Below, piece by piece: positions 46,865 through 57,362 of a DNA stretch of 64,000 nt. The notes beneath the pieces were generated by a model that was not told where the DNA came from, made no database searches, and saw only the letters and a list, made by a program, of their open reading frames with translations. Both the position numbers and the translations under genes were made by a program. This DNA is from Pseudevernia furfuracea (taxonomy: Eukaryota; Ascomycota; Lecanoromycetes; Lecanorales; Parmeliaceae). Positions within the stretch are counted from its first letter, which is position 1. Each line of letters starts with the position of its first letter. The stretch lies in contig JAIUPT010000038.1 in NCBI GenBank assembly GCA_022315425.1, positions 248,001 through 312,000 on the forward strand, read 5' to 3'.

Positions 46865-48548
46865 CTATTTCTCTAACATCGTGCCTCGAAGTCGAGGATC
46901 TTGCGAGCTTGCTTCCGTTATTGCTGCACAGCCCTGCGGACCACGAGATCCGGTCCGCCATTGCATGCCGTGACTTCTCAACAACACGAAGATTGGTATG
47001 CAGAGTGCCCCAATAGTAGCGTAAATTGTGAAGCACCAGCCGACTCCGATCGCATCGATCAGAGCTTGCAAACCAGCTATACCGCCGGCACTCAGTGCGC
47101 ATCGGATCAAATTGTAACCTGCCTGGACAGTGGCACTCTGGTTCGGGTTCAGATCTGTCAGGAGCGTGCCACATACCGTGAAGATGGCCACTTGTGAGGC
47201 GCCGCTGAAGAACGTCAGTATCAATGGGACAGCGATAGAAGTGTGCTGATTGAGCGCCCATCCAAACCCAACAGTTGCGGTGGTACTGATGGCGAGCAGT
47301 GGAAAGACTGAAAGAAGTCTTGCTTGTTCGATGGGGAAGTTTGAGAGATCGCTCGTCGACTTGTCAACAGGCAGGTTGTAGCGTTTCGCTGTGCGGATGT
47401 AATCTCTGTCGAGTAGCTTGCCGGTAGTGTAGGCTGCGAGTACTCCACCGATTCCGCATGGAAGGTAGATGAGACCGCCCGTCAAGTAGTTCAGGGAGTA
47501 CAGTCGAATCATCAGTGTCGAAAAGGAGGCGGCGAGACATCCGTATACAGTGTATTGGATACCCCCAACCAGGATCACGAGGAATGATGCTCTTTGCCAG
47601 AGGGTGATCAGACAGGTTAATGGGTTTGGAAATCGAATCGCTCGCTTTGGGGCCACTTCGGCATCACTGCGACGGGAAGCAGAGGATGTCAGGTTCGGAA
47701 AGAGTGGTCTGTTGATAAGACGGGGCGGGCGAACGCTTCCATCATTGACCATCCATCTAGACGTCTCGGGCATGATGAGACTCAGGACAAGGAGATTAGT
47801 TCCGGACATGATTGCCAGAAACCAGAATGTCCAATGCCATGAAAGAGTCTCCGTCAAAACACCACCGAGGATGGGACCTAGGCTTGGAGCAGAGTTAGTG
47901 CTAGCATAGAATATCAGCACCACAGCTCGAGCATGACTGTAACCATTGGGTGTACTCACAAACCCTGAAGAATGCCAACGTATGAGCCTCGCTCCGCTGG
48001 TGGAGCGATGTCCGCGATGAAACCATATGCAATAGCGATAGTGCCTGGATATAGATTTGAGTCTAGTCCGTCAGGATCAAAGACCGCAGGGACATACTTG
48101 ATGCACCAGCACTTTGGAGACATCTCAATACGACTAGGGCTGTGTAGCTATTTTGAAGTGCGAGGCCGACGTTGGCTGAGAAGTAGAGGGTAAAAGCAAT
48201 GAGGCACACAGGACGACGTCCACTCTGATCTGCTAGGTCGCCCAGGATCGATGGTGCAATGCCAGAGACGACTTGATAGGAGGTAATGGTAAGGTTGATG
48301 AGTTCAACGGAAACATTCAAAGAGCTCGATATTGCGGTGATCGATGGATAGTAAATGAATGACGAGAGCCCTGAGAACATTGCTGAGAATGAGGCTATGG
48401 AAGAGATACATGTCTTCTGTCGTTGGCTAAAGCAGGAATATGGCCGACTGTCATCCTGTAAAACACGCTCACCTTCTTCAGCACCGGCAGAGACACCAAG
48501 AGATTCCTCAACTGGCGGCTCAAGCGGTGCCTTTACTTCATCGTCCAT
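46865..48548 (-). CDS. MFS transporter, DHA1-like (drug:H+ antiporter type)
   Basis: 523 aa in three exons: 48548-48098, 48044-47960 and 47900-46865. Introns are 53 and 59 nt with fitting phases. About twelve membrane segments follow a 45-residue acidic cytosolic N-terminus. Signature A is GDLADQSGRRP (loop 2-3). The fourth to fifth segment region has SYVGILQGFTNSAPSLGPIL, where the antiporter motif C-like GPILGG sits across the second intron. MPETSR marks the central loop, followed by a long Arg-rich hinge (about residues 245-280). The second half begins LWQRASFLVILVGGIQYTVY. Family knowledge: DHA1 carriers export small molecules, sometimes fungicides or metabolites. No adjacent biosynthetic genes indicate the substrate. 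Plasma or vacuolar membrane cannot be decided. Confidence 0.92.
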
Positions 48549-48908
48549 CAGAGAGGTTTAGCAACAGTACTTACGGAGGTTGACACCAAAAGTCCTGGAC
48601 GCCAAGACTTCTGTGCCAAGATATCGGATAACGCAGAGTTGCTCGGAAGTGTACCTATAATATGGGGTCCAAGCCCCTACTAGACCCGAAAAGAGGTCCC
48701 TAAATCATGCGTTCGGGATCGGCTCGCTACGGCCCTGATAATTCATCAAAAAATTCTTAAAATTACCTTAAGTACTTTTCACGAATTTAATTCGTGGGCC
48801 TATACGGGGTACTTGCATATATCTATCACTAATTCAACATCGCTACACAATCCTAGACTAAGCTTCATATCTATTTATAAATAAGCCAGTCTAACAGTGG
48901 CCTTGTTT
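48549..48908. other. Intergenic, 360 bp
   Basis: Promoter side of the MFS gene and 3' side of the kinase-like gene. AT-rich at 48730-48900. No site recognised. Confidence 0.5.
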
Positions 48909-50265
48909 CTAGGAAATCGTCTCCTTGAAGTCATCAAAACCATTTGAGTACTTCTCTGACATGCGCTTCATCTCGTCCTTCGCACTAGCCCACGTCAGTA
49001 GCGTCCTTCAAGACGTCAAGGCAGTCACTCACAGGTTGCGGAACTTATCGGAGTTCGGAAACAAGGCAGAGACCAGAAGATCATAACGCCTGTGTGCGAC
49101 AGTTGTCAGCTGATCCGATTTCAAAGACCATGAGCTTCGACCGGGTGCTTACATTGCGTATAATGCGTTCCTGTCATCCCAGTCCTCTTCCGGGTATGAC
49201 ATGCCCATACGTCTCTGATACTCCCTCAGGAATGGTTTTCCCATTCGGTACCTCGGTGCTCTCCAGCTTCCAAGATCTGATTCGTTATGGCCCCAGTAGG
49301 CGCATGAGTCAAAGACCATGATTTCATCCGTATCCGCGTCAGGCATACAATTTCCAGGCCACAGATCCGAGTGAACTAGGCACGGATTCACTTTTCGTCC
49401 CTCGGACTCAAGAGGCCTTAAGAGCCTTGGTATGACTTTGGTAAGCAGCTTCTCCTTGAGCTCTTCGAATTCTTCGTCATCTTTGCCTTGAGACAACTCT
49501 TCCAGCTCTAGCATCGTTTTCATTGCCTTCGTGAAGAATTTTTCCCATGTCTCTTCCCAATTATTATCAATAGGAATGTTGGCCAGGTGAGTTGGGACAT
49601 CAAATCCAAACTTGCCAGTTGGTGATTTCCCCATGCTCTCCTGATGGATCTTGACTATTATGGAGACAAATTGTTGGGGGTCCGGGACTTCGTCGACCAT
49701 GTCATGGTATTCGGCGAGGTAGAACCACATGTCCTCGTTGGACCTGTAATTGCCCCATGCTATGGGTTTAGGGATATTTTGCGGTGCATACTCGTAGAAG
49801 GCTTTTTCAGACGCAAATGTACCAAGCATCATTCTTTGACCCACGCTGCCGCTTTGGCTCTGGCAACAACATTAAACCAGGTGTCTCGGTTGCAGAACCT
49901 GCGCTGTACCTTTTTGAAGTAGTCTTTGGTTGTCCCATCCTTTTGACGGGTTCGAACACGGACAGTCTGCACCCAAGCACTTGCTCCAGAAGGTGTTATT
50001 TCGAGGATCTCAGTTCCGGGCGGAAGCTCTAAATAATGACCCAGTATTAGTAGAAAGATTCCAGATGAAGGATCAGAACGAACGGCCCGGCCGAAGGCTC
50101 TTAGCAACCGTGAAAGATGAACAATGGAAGAAAGGTTGGGGAAACCCTACCGGAATAAACCTTCTCATCAAGCTCGCTTTCTGGTTCCGCATTCGTCTCC
50201 AAGGAGAGACCTGCTATAAGCTCGACTGGTGGCCACTCCTTTAGCGCGGGCCTAGCGTCAACCAT
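48909..50265 (-). CDS. Fructosamine/ribulosamine 3-kinase-like protein (APH fold)
   Basis: 357 aa in five exons: 50265-50151, 50028-49910, 49859-49153, 49089-49033 and 48984-48909. Introns are 122, 50, 63 and 48 nt, all phase-consistent. The order of motifs fits the fructosamine-kinase family, which phosphorylates ketosamines on glycated proteins so that they break down. The N-lobe Lys region is KDYFKK; then GQRMMLGTFASEKAFYEYAP, IPKPIAWGNY, and the catalytic loop CLVHSDLWPGN (about residue 257). The metal-binding Asp is in MVFDSCAYWGHNESDLGSW, where relatives more often have DPA-YGHREADLA. The C-terminus closes with RYDLLVSALFPNSDKFRNL and YSNGFDDFKETIS. Catalytic residues are kept. Substrate is inferred only from family. 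Confidence 0.88.
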
Positions 50266-51147
50266 TTTCGCTGGCGAACTAAAAGTCTTCTGGTTGTACT
50301 AGTACCCTGCATAGCGAATTTTTCACTTGGTGAGGGTACCCTTGGGGTTTTATATTATCTCGAACAGCGCCCAAGGCCTTTCTTGATACGATAAAACTGA
50401 ACTTGTGCTGTCCGGGTGGCACGGCTCAACTGTTGAATGGGCGGCGCTGAGCCTGCAGGTTGCAGGTCGTAGGATGAACTGTTCGTGCTGATCGTGCTTA
50501 AACGGGTCTCGGCCCGATTGCAAATAACATGGGCAATATTCCCGGTACCGAGCCACCCAGTCATCTTTTCGTGGTGGTGTCGTGGGGGTTTGCCAACATT
50601 TTGAAGACCAGATTTTGCCTGGGTAGGTACATGGTTGGTTTTCGTAACGCTCTCAAGTTATTTTTAGACCTTTATTCCGATTACTCGGCTGCAGCTTCAT
50701 GTTTTGTTCTGATTTCTGAAGTCTTCAAAACGCACATGAAGACGCACGAATCTTGACATGTTTTGCCCGCGTCTTGGCAGTTTGACCAATAAGAGACCTG
50801 TATTAAAGACTGACTAGCTATAACAGATATTTCGGGCCTGTCATAGAGCCTGAGCCCTTACTGACGGGAATCAGCGTCATAGAGGCCTATGACCGGTAAT
50901 CCTACATCTCTATACTGCACAGTATTAAAGCCAGCCCGGACCTTAAATATCTTTAATTAGTCTTTCAATTCGTGTAACTACTCTTCAGAACCTTTGCAAC
51001 CCCTATCTAATGCTCCCCTCCATAAGTCGTCGTCGTTTAAATACTTCAACGGACTCGAGGCTGAGAGGGGCCACTCACGGCAATCCTTCGAATGTACTTC
51101 CATGACCTTTCAGCAATGTGCCACTCAACACCGGCAACGATATATCG
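50266..51147. other. Intergenic, 882 bp, divergent promoters
   Basis: Lies between the start of the kinase-like gene (minus) and the start of the WD-type NLR (plus). A few ORFs below 80 codons, none recognised. No regulatory site identified. Confidence 0.5.
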
Positions 51148-54100
51148 ATGGCTTTTACGCACCCATTGCGGCGCAAATCTACAACGGCCTCGTCGTTATT
51201 TGACAGATCCTTCCCTGGCCTGAGCCTTGGTCGTCGGCAATCGGAGCACGTTGATGAGGTACGCGGCCCTCTGGGTCTGAACCTGCTATATGCGCCCTCT
51301 GAGCCCCTCATCGATTTCATCTTTGTACACGGTCTGCGCGGTGGATCTCGCAAAACATGGAGCAAGACAGAGGATATAAACCACTATTGGCCACAACAAT
51401 GGCTACCTTTGGAGCCGAGGTTCAAGAATGTCCGGATACATTCTTTTGGATACAATTCAGATTGGGGGGAGAGGAAAGGTAGCAATTTAACGGTCCATGA
51501 CTTCGGGCAGGCGCTTCTGGGGGAGATCTTGAATTCACCGGATCTATCTGGGCATGACGAGAACACTGCGATTGTCCTAGTGGGACATTCCATGGGGGGA
51601 ATTATTATCAAGAAAACACTGTTACTGGCGCGACAAGATCCTCATTGCCAAAAGCTCGTGGGTAGATTCCACAGTATGTTCTTTCTGGCGACACCACATC
51701 GAGGTGCGGACAGTGCCCAGCTTTTACGCAAGCTCCTCAGCGTCACCAGCAACAAAGCCTATGTTGAAGACCTGGCGCCTGGATCAATGAGTACACAGCT
51801 CATCAACGACGAATTTCGCAACGCCTATCAAGGAGTGCAACTATGGTCGTTCTTCGAAACTGTTAGCACCAGCATGGGCTTGATCGTCGACAGGGAGTCC
51901 GCGGTGATTGGACTGCCAGGAGAACGGGTGCAATTGTTGAATGCAGACCATCGCCACGTCTGTAAGTTTGACACTCGCCTAGACAGTAATTACTGCAGCT
52001 TGCGCAATGCCTTCGTGGCAAGTATCGAGTCGATTGAGAAAACGTGGCTGCCGAACAGACGGACTGAGCACCTTTCACAAATGCAGATCTTGTCTCAATA
52101 TCTCGGAGTTGCAGAGCGCCCTGAATCTGAGCTCGGAAGAGTAAACCAAAGACAGACGGAGGGCTCTTGCAAGTGGCTCACAGACAAACAATCTTTCCAA
52201 GAATGGGTAGGACTGCCAACTTCGCCACGATTCTTCTGGCTAGATGGAGAACCGGCGACTGGCAAATCTACAATCGCAGGTCATGTGATAAAGTTCATCG
52301 AAGAGACCAACGGCGACTGTGCATTCTTCTTCTTTAAACACGGAGACAGCACCAAATCGTCTATCGCCGTCCTTTTGCGCTCCCTTGCCTGGCAGATGGC
52401 ACGGGTGAATCTGGATGTGCGACAAAATTTATTGGCCATGGCAGAGCAGGGCCATTTTGTGGACAAGGCGGACGAAGGCTCTGTCTGGAGAAACATTTTC
52501 GCAGCACGCATATTACGACTTGAATGGCGGCAACCATGCTATTGGATTCTCGATGCTCTCGATGAGTGCTCGAATTCTGATGCTTTGTTTCCCTTACTGT
52601 CAAAGGTAGAGAGACAGCATCCCCTACGAATCTTCATCACCAGTCGGCCCGTACTGGCTATTGACAGACTTTTCAACCAAGAAAAATTGGATCGGATCGC
52701 CGAGACGATCTCCATCAGGGAGTCGCTTGAGGACATTCGATTGTATCTTCAAGCCAACGCAGAGTTCTTGCCTGCAGAGGACGAGATTGAGAGAGATCGG
52801 CTGCTCACCCGGATCTTGAATCGGTCAAATGGCAACTTCTTGTGGACATATCTCGTTCTACAAGAATTGGCAGATACACTCAGCGTCCAACAAGCATATG
52901 GAGTCTTGGACTCTGTCCCAAATGGCATGGATGGGCTGTACTCCCGCATCCTTGAGGCACTGATGAACAATCCACGGAACAGGGATATAGCAAAAGCAAT
53001 ACTGAGATGGACTGTTTGCTCCAGTCGGCCGCTGACAGTCGACGAGCTCAAAGGAGCCTTGAGGTTTGATATTAATGTCACTTTACCTCGTCTAGAATTG
53101 AGTCTCGGGTCAATCACGGGAAACCTTGTATATGTTGACGGTGACAACAAAGCTCAACTGGCTCACCAGACTGTACGATCATTTCTCACCCGCGATCACA
53201 CTCACGGCCTACCCACCAACGACTTTACCATCATTCGGTCTCGTGATCATCTGAATATCGCCCGAGTCTGTTTGGACTATCTCCGCGGGTCAGAGCTCAA
53301 GGTGGCAAGGTATCGTCGTGGCACCAGCAGTTCCCGCACGGTCAAGCGTTCGGCTTTTGCAGAATACGCAGTGCAACACTTCTCCGATCACATTGCTAGG
53401 TCACAATCCGACGATGCGACGATCCTCAGCGATACTCAAGCTTTCCTCTCCTTGAACTCCTTGACCTGGATTGAGATTGTTGCAACCACCAAGGACCTGA
53501 CACCAATTGTACAAGCTGCCAAAAATTTGAAGGCTTATTTGGACAGGCGCGCAAAGTATCAAGCACCGATTGGGCAGGCAGTACAAGATGTCACAGCGTG
53601 GGCTGCGGATCTTAGCCGTCTTGTAGCCTCTTTTGGCAAGCCATTGATGACGAATCCAGCAGCAATCCATTTTCTGCTTCCGCCAGTATGTCCATCTACT
53701 TCCATTATACATCGCTCCTTCGCGGATTATCCAAGGCCGATGCGGGTCTTGGGGCTGTCTGAGGACGAATGGGACGATCGAATCTCATGCATTATCAATC
53801 CTGGACGACAGGCACTCTCGGTTACTTGTGGGGACAACGCGTTTGCAGTCGGCTTCTCTGATGGAACCACCCATGTTTATGACACTTCTGCAATGCAAGA
53901 AAAGTATGTATTCAACCATCGAGATCAAGCTCGCTTTGTTGCATTCTCGACCACAGATCAATACTTGGCAATAGCAAGCCGGAAGAAAATTGGTTTATGG
54001 AGCTGTACAACAATGGTTTTGACATGGGAAGCCAAGCTCAATGATCCTCTGTTGACTATGTGTTTCAACGAAGACAACAGCCTCCTCATGGGTGCAACAA

Positions 54101-55902
54101 GGTCCAATTCGCTGTTATTTTGGAACTCGGCTACTGGAGAACTGGTCAACAGCTTCCAGTTCTCCGACATTGAAGAGTCGACCGAAAGAGAACATCGGCA
54201 TGCCAGAGCTCCCACACATGCAGCCTTCTCGCCCGGGCTCAATCTCCTTGCAGTTGTATATCGACAACGACCAATTGTCCTCTGGGACCTCGAAGATTGT
54301 TCATACGTCGGTCAGTATAACAAAGACACCAACTTATATCCTGGACCTCTCTGTTTTACTCTCATCTTCAACCCGAAAGCAGAAGTCCAGCTCGTAGCCG
54401 CAGCGTACGACGACGGAGAAATCGTGGCGTTCGATCCCTGGACCCAACGGAGACGCGCCAGTGTCAATGCAGACACTGCAGTAATGCAAGGTAGTAGAGA
54501 CGGCACCATTTTGGTCAGTGGTGACGGCAATGGCAAGATCACACTGTACGACTTTGAAACTCTCAAGGTACTGTACAGCATCAACTCCTATGAGATAGGG
54601 ATCAGAAATTTTGCTTTCAGTAACGATGGTCTTCGATTCTTCGATGTGAGAGGTGATCACTGTAACATCTGGGCGCCGCCAGTTCTTGTACGTCGGGCTG
54701 AGATGAATGACGAATCAAGCATAGGACCTAGTGATGATGCATCGATTGCTGCACCTCCTACTGTCAATGCGAAGACATATGACGGCGAAAGAGCAATCAC
54801 CGCGATGGCTGCTCCTTACGGCTTTGACATCATCTTCTGTGGTCGCGAAGATGGCTCGGTTGCTGCGTACTCCGCTCTGACGGGTGACCTGGTACAAGAA
54901 TTGGCCAGTCATGCAAAGCACATTGCTGTCATGTTCCTGCATCTCAGTCCTTCTGGGAAAATCCTTGTCAGTGTCGACAGATCTGGTAGGATCGTCACTC
55001 GCAGACTAGAAATCCTACGAGGTCCACGAGTGACGGAATTTGCATTTGTAATGGATAGGAAAGCTATCGATGTGGTAGAGCAGATTCTGGCCAGTGCAGA
55101 TGACACGAAAATCTTGGTGAGTATGTCGCACAAAGACGAGATCTGGGAAATCGAGACAGCCAACACTCTTGGTGAGATCCCAAGGTCAAACAATCGAGCA
55201 CATTGGCGTTGGACACAAACATCCGAGCTTTTGATGCCGCTGGTCTACTTCTCCAATGGCACAGCCACACTGTATAATTGGGACCTGTTCCAAGCAAGTC
55301 ATCTAGGACCCTCGATGGACTTATGTCTTGCAGAAGCGGGCACTACACCAGTAGCAGCAGTCACCTCCTCAGCCACCGCTTCGCATTTATGTATTTTGCT
55401 TGCAGGTTCTCGATCTGGACTCCTACCTCCCATTCTGCGAGTCTGGAACATGCACGAACTGCATGCCGTTTCCAGAGACACTCACGAGCCAAATACCAAG
55501 GAAGAGAGCACACAAGAAGCGGTTTCCAAAAAGGTGCCCGCCAACGCCACCTACGATCAACTCGCCAAAGACGTCAAGTTCGTCATTGGCGTATACGAAG
55601 ACTCTCTCATCTTCCTCACCCACCAAGGCTGGATCTGCTCAGTGAAATTCAACAGCCCGAGGGAAGAGAGCCACTACACCCGCCACTTCTTCATACCCTT
55701 CCGGTATCAGAACAGTGCGAGCTCACTGATTATACACGTCTCGTCTAAAGGCAGTATCATAGTCGCCTATAGGACCGAGGTAATCATATTCACTGGAGGT
55801 CTAGACTTTGAAGAGAAGATTAGCTGGAAGGGTGACACGATTGCTCCCAGGCCATCCATGAAGTCCACGCTGGGAAGAGGAAGATCTGATCCTACTTCCT
55901 AA
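51148..55902 (+). CDS. NLR-like protein: lipase-like domain, NACHT, WD-type repeats
   Basis: 1584 aa, a single exon. The start MAFTHPLRRKS (51148) is the first ATG in a frame that is open slightly further upstream. Residues about 55-300 are an alpha/beta-hydrolase domain of the SesB type: FIFVHGLRGGSRKTW, and the nucleophile elbow VLVGHSMGGIIIKK (about 145) with Ser present. A linker follows. The NACHT NTPase (about 350-640) has Walker A DGEPATGKST (about 366), Walker B YWILDALDEC (about 465) and FITSRP. A helical NACHT-associated region follows. From about 890 the protein is beta-rich with divergent WD-like units (VGFSDGTTHVYD, VSGDGNGKITLYDF, FCGREDGSVAAYSALTGDL). Known: such proteins act in fungal non-self recognition. 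The coding frame is intact. WD units are diverged, unlike the ankyrin units of the other NLR gene. Confidence 0.93.
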   Translation: MAFTHPLRRKSTTASSLFDRSFPGLSLGRRQSEHVDEVRGPLGLNLLYAPSEPLIDFIFVHGLRGGSRKTWSKTEDINHYWPQQWLPLEPRFKNVRIHSFGYNSDWGERKGSNLTVHDFGQALLGEILNSPDLSGHDENTAIVLVGHSMGGIIIKKTLLLARQDPHCQKLVGRFHSMFFLATPHRGADSAQLLRKLLSVTSNKAYVEDLAPGSMSTQLINDEFRNAYQGVQLWSFFETVSTSMGLIVDRESAVIGLPGERVQLLNADHRHVCKFDTRLDSNYCSLRNAFVASIESIEKTWLPNRRTEHLSQMQILSQYLGVAERPESELGRVNQRQTEGSCKWLTDKQSFQEWVGLPTSPRFFWLDGEPATGKSTIAGHVIKFIEETNGDCAFFFFKHGDSTKSSIAVLLRSLAWQMARVNLDVRQNLLAMAEQGHFVDKADEGSVWRNIFAARILRLEWRQPCYWILDALDECSNSDALFPLLSKVERQHPLRIFITSRPVLAIDRLFNQEKLDRIAETISIRESLEDIRLYLQANAEFLPAEDEIERDRLLTRILNRSNGNFLWTYLVLQELADTLSVQQAYGVLDSVPNGMDGLYSRILEALMNNPRNRDIAKAILRWTVCSSRPLTVDELKGALRFDINVTLPRLELSLGSITGNLVYVDGDNKAQLAHQTVRSFLTRDHTHGLPTNDFTIIRSRDHLNIARVCLDYLRGSELKVARYRRGTSSSRTVKRSAFAEYAVQHFSDHIARSQSDDATILSDTQAFLSLNSLTWIEIVATTKDLTPIVQAAKNLKAYLDRRAKYQAPIGQAVQDVTAWAADLSRLVASFGKPLMTNPAAIHFLLPPVCPSTSIIHRSFADYPRPMRVLGLSEDEWDDRISCIINPGRQALSVTCGDNAFAVGFSDGTTHVYDTSAMQEKYVFNHRDQARFVAFSTTDQYLAIASRKKIGLWSCTTMVLTWEAKLNDPLLTMCFNEDNSLLMGATRSNSLLFWNSATGELVNSFQFSDIEESTEREHRHARAPTHAAFSPGLNLLAVVYRQRPIVLWDLEDCSYVGQYNKDTNLYPGPLCFTLIFNPKAEVQLVAAAYDDGEIVAFDPWTQRRRASVNADTAVMQGSRDGTILVSGDGNGKITLYDFETLKVLYSINSYEIGIRNFAFSNDGLRFFDVRGDHCNIWAPPVLVRRAEMNDESSIGPSDDASIAAPPTVNAKTYDGERAITAMAAPYGFDIIFCGREDGSVAAYSALTGDLVQELASHAKHIAVMFLHLSPSGKILVSVDRSGRIVTRRLEILRGPRVTEFAFVMDRKAIDVVEQILASADDTKILVSMSHKDEIWEIETANTLGEIPRSNNRAHWRWTQTSELLMPLVYFSNGTATLYNWDLFQASHLGPSMDLCLAEAGTTPVAAVTSSATASHLCILLAGSRSGLLPPILRVWNMHELHAVSRDTHEPNTKEESTQEAVSKKVPANATYDQLAKDVKFVIGVYEDSLIFLTHQGWICSVKFNSPREESHYTRHFFIPFRYQNSASSLIIHVSSKGSIIVAYRTEVIIFTGGLDFEEKISWKGDTIAPRPSMKSTLGRGRSDPTS

Positions 55903-57362
55903 CAAAGTAGGACAGAAGCATTCAAGTCGCTTTGGGGAATGGATCGCAACGGAATATATGATATATATGGCTAATAATTATATACAGTGATACATATATA
56001 TTACTTAGTCAATGAACAAATATTCTGCTAACATCAAGCAAACACATCCTATTCCATATCTCATGATGTAAAAGGATGTTAGCGCCAGCCCCTGAAACGG
56101 TCCGATGTTGCAATTGCCAAGCGAGGCCGTAGCGTAGTCAAGACACTTGATTTACCTAGACCCTGGTCGAGAAGCTTAAGAAGACGATGTCTCTCATTTT
56201 TCTTCTTGCGTTCTTAAGAATTAGACTTATTAGCAGTCAACACTCTGTGCATCGAGAATGGCATGCCCGGCACAGCTACTTGCCTGAGCGAGTCTTTTTG
56301 TTCGCGACACATGCCCCGAGGCTGTGGCGGAGAAACGCTACCATCTCGCCGCTCGCTGAATGTGGGCTTACTTGACGTCACAGGTACAGATGGGTTGGTT
56401 TCGATCAAACTCAAGCATCAGTTCATGAGCTCCAGGGAAGAGTGAGCTCCGAACAATGGAATACAACAGGACTCTCCTTTCGTAGCAGATGTGGGCTTCG
56501 AGTGAGACGAGGCTTTAGTGGCTGGAACCCTATGAAGACTGGCACTAAATACGAATAGCAAGAATATTGCCCTGAGACTTTCAATGATGGAACAAGGGTT
56601 ACAAGCTCCCTCCTTGTGTCTTCCGGGCCCGAGTGTGGAGAGGGAAAACTAATGTCTCCGATTGTCCTTTCCAGAAACAGTCACTGCGGACCTTTTACCG
56701 TGACAGGATTGACAATCATGAACTCATTGGCAGGCTCAGGAGCAGCGGAGGCTTCAATTAAAGCTAGCTCTTCGTCTGCTGTTTTTCTTATCCTAAGCAT
56801 CGCGGCCGAGGAATATTTACTCCTCTGATGCCGTCTTTCTGAAAAGCTATAGAGAAGACTCATGGCAAGCTCGCTTCAATAACCAATAACTTTGAATACT
56901 TAGAGTGGATCGTAGTACTCCTGAAGACAACAGTGTCTCGAAAAGATTGACAATAAGTGGTCCTTGCATAAGAATGGCTCTTTTCTGCATTGATGCCTTT
57001 GATGCAGCGATTAGAAATTCTTGTTGGGAAGAGAGAAGACATCCAAGGCGTATATTGCTCTAATAAGCCATCCTGAGTCCACCGAGTGCATTTCTTTGCC
57101 TTTTTTTTTGATGTCAAGATGAAAATAGAACCCCAGGGTAAAAGATCAAATTGCTAGAACATCTGGTGTCTTTCGTCTGCCAAGGCGTAGGGCTGCGCTA
57201 GTGGGATCTACTCTACAGGGACTAAGGCACCTAAGACTTCCAGCAATTCAAGCAACGTCTTAACCTACTCCTGGGGAGTGACGTTTCCTTGGAAAAAGCG
57301 TAATCGTCTGAGAGACACCCACAACGCCGGTAGAAGTATCGGGTCTTGCACATTTCCGCGCC
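55903..57362. other. Intergenic, about 1.46 kb
   Basis: No ORF beyond about 85 codons and no recognised protein. AT-rich around 55950-56050. The right end holds the NTR2 promoter. Confidence 0.5.

Noticed and set aside
51118..51147. Upstream GTG extension of the WD-type NLR
   Set aside because: No ATG there; the first in-frame ATG is at 51148.
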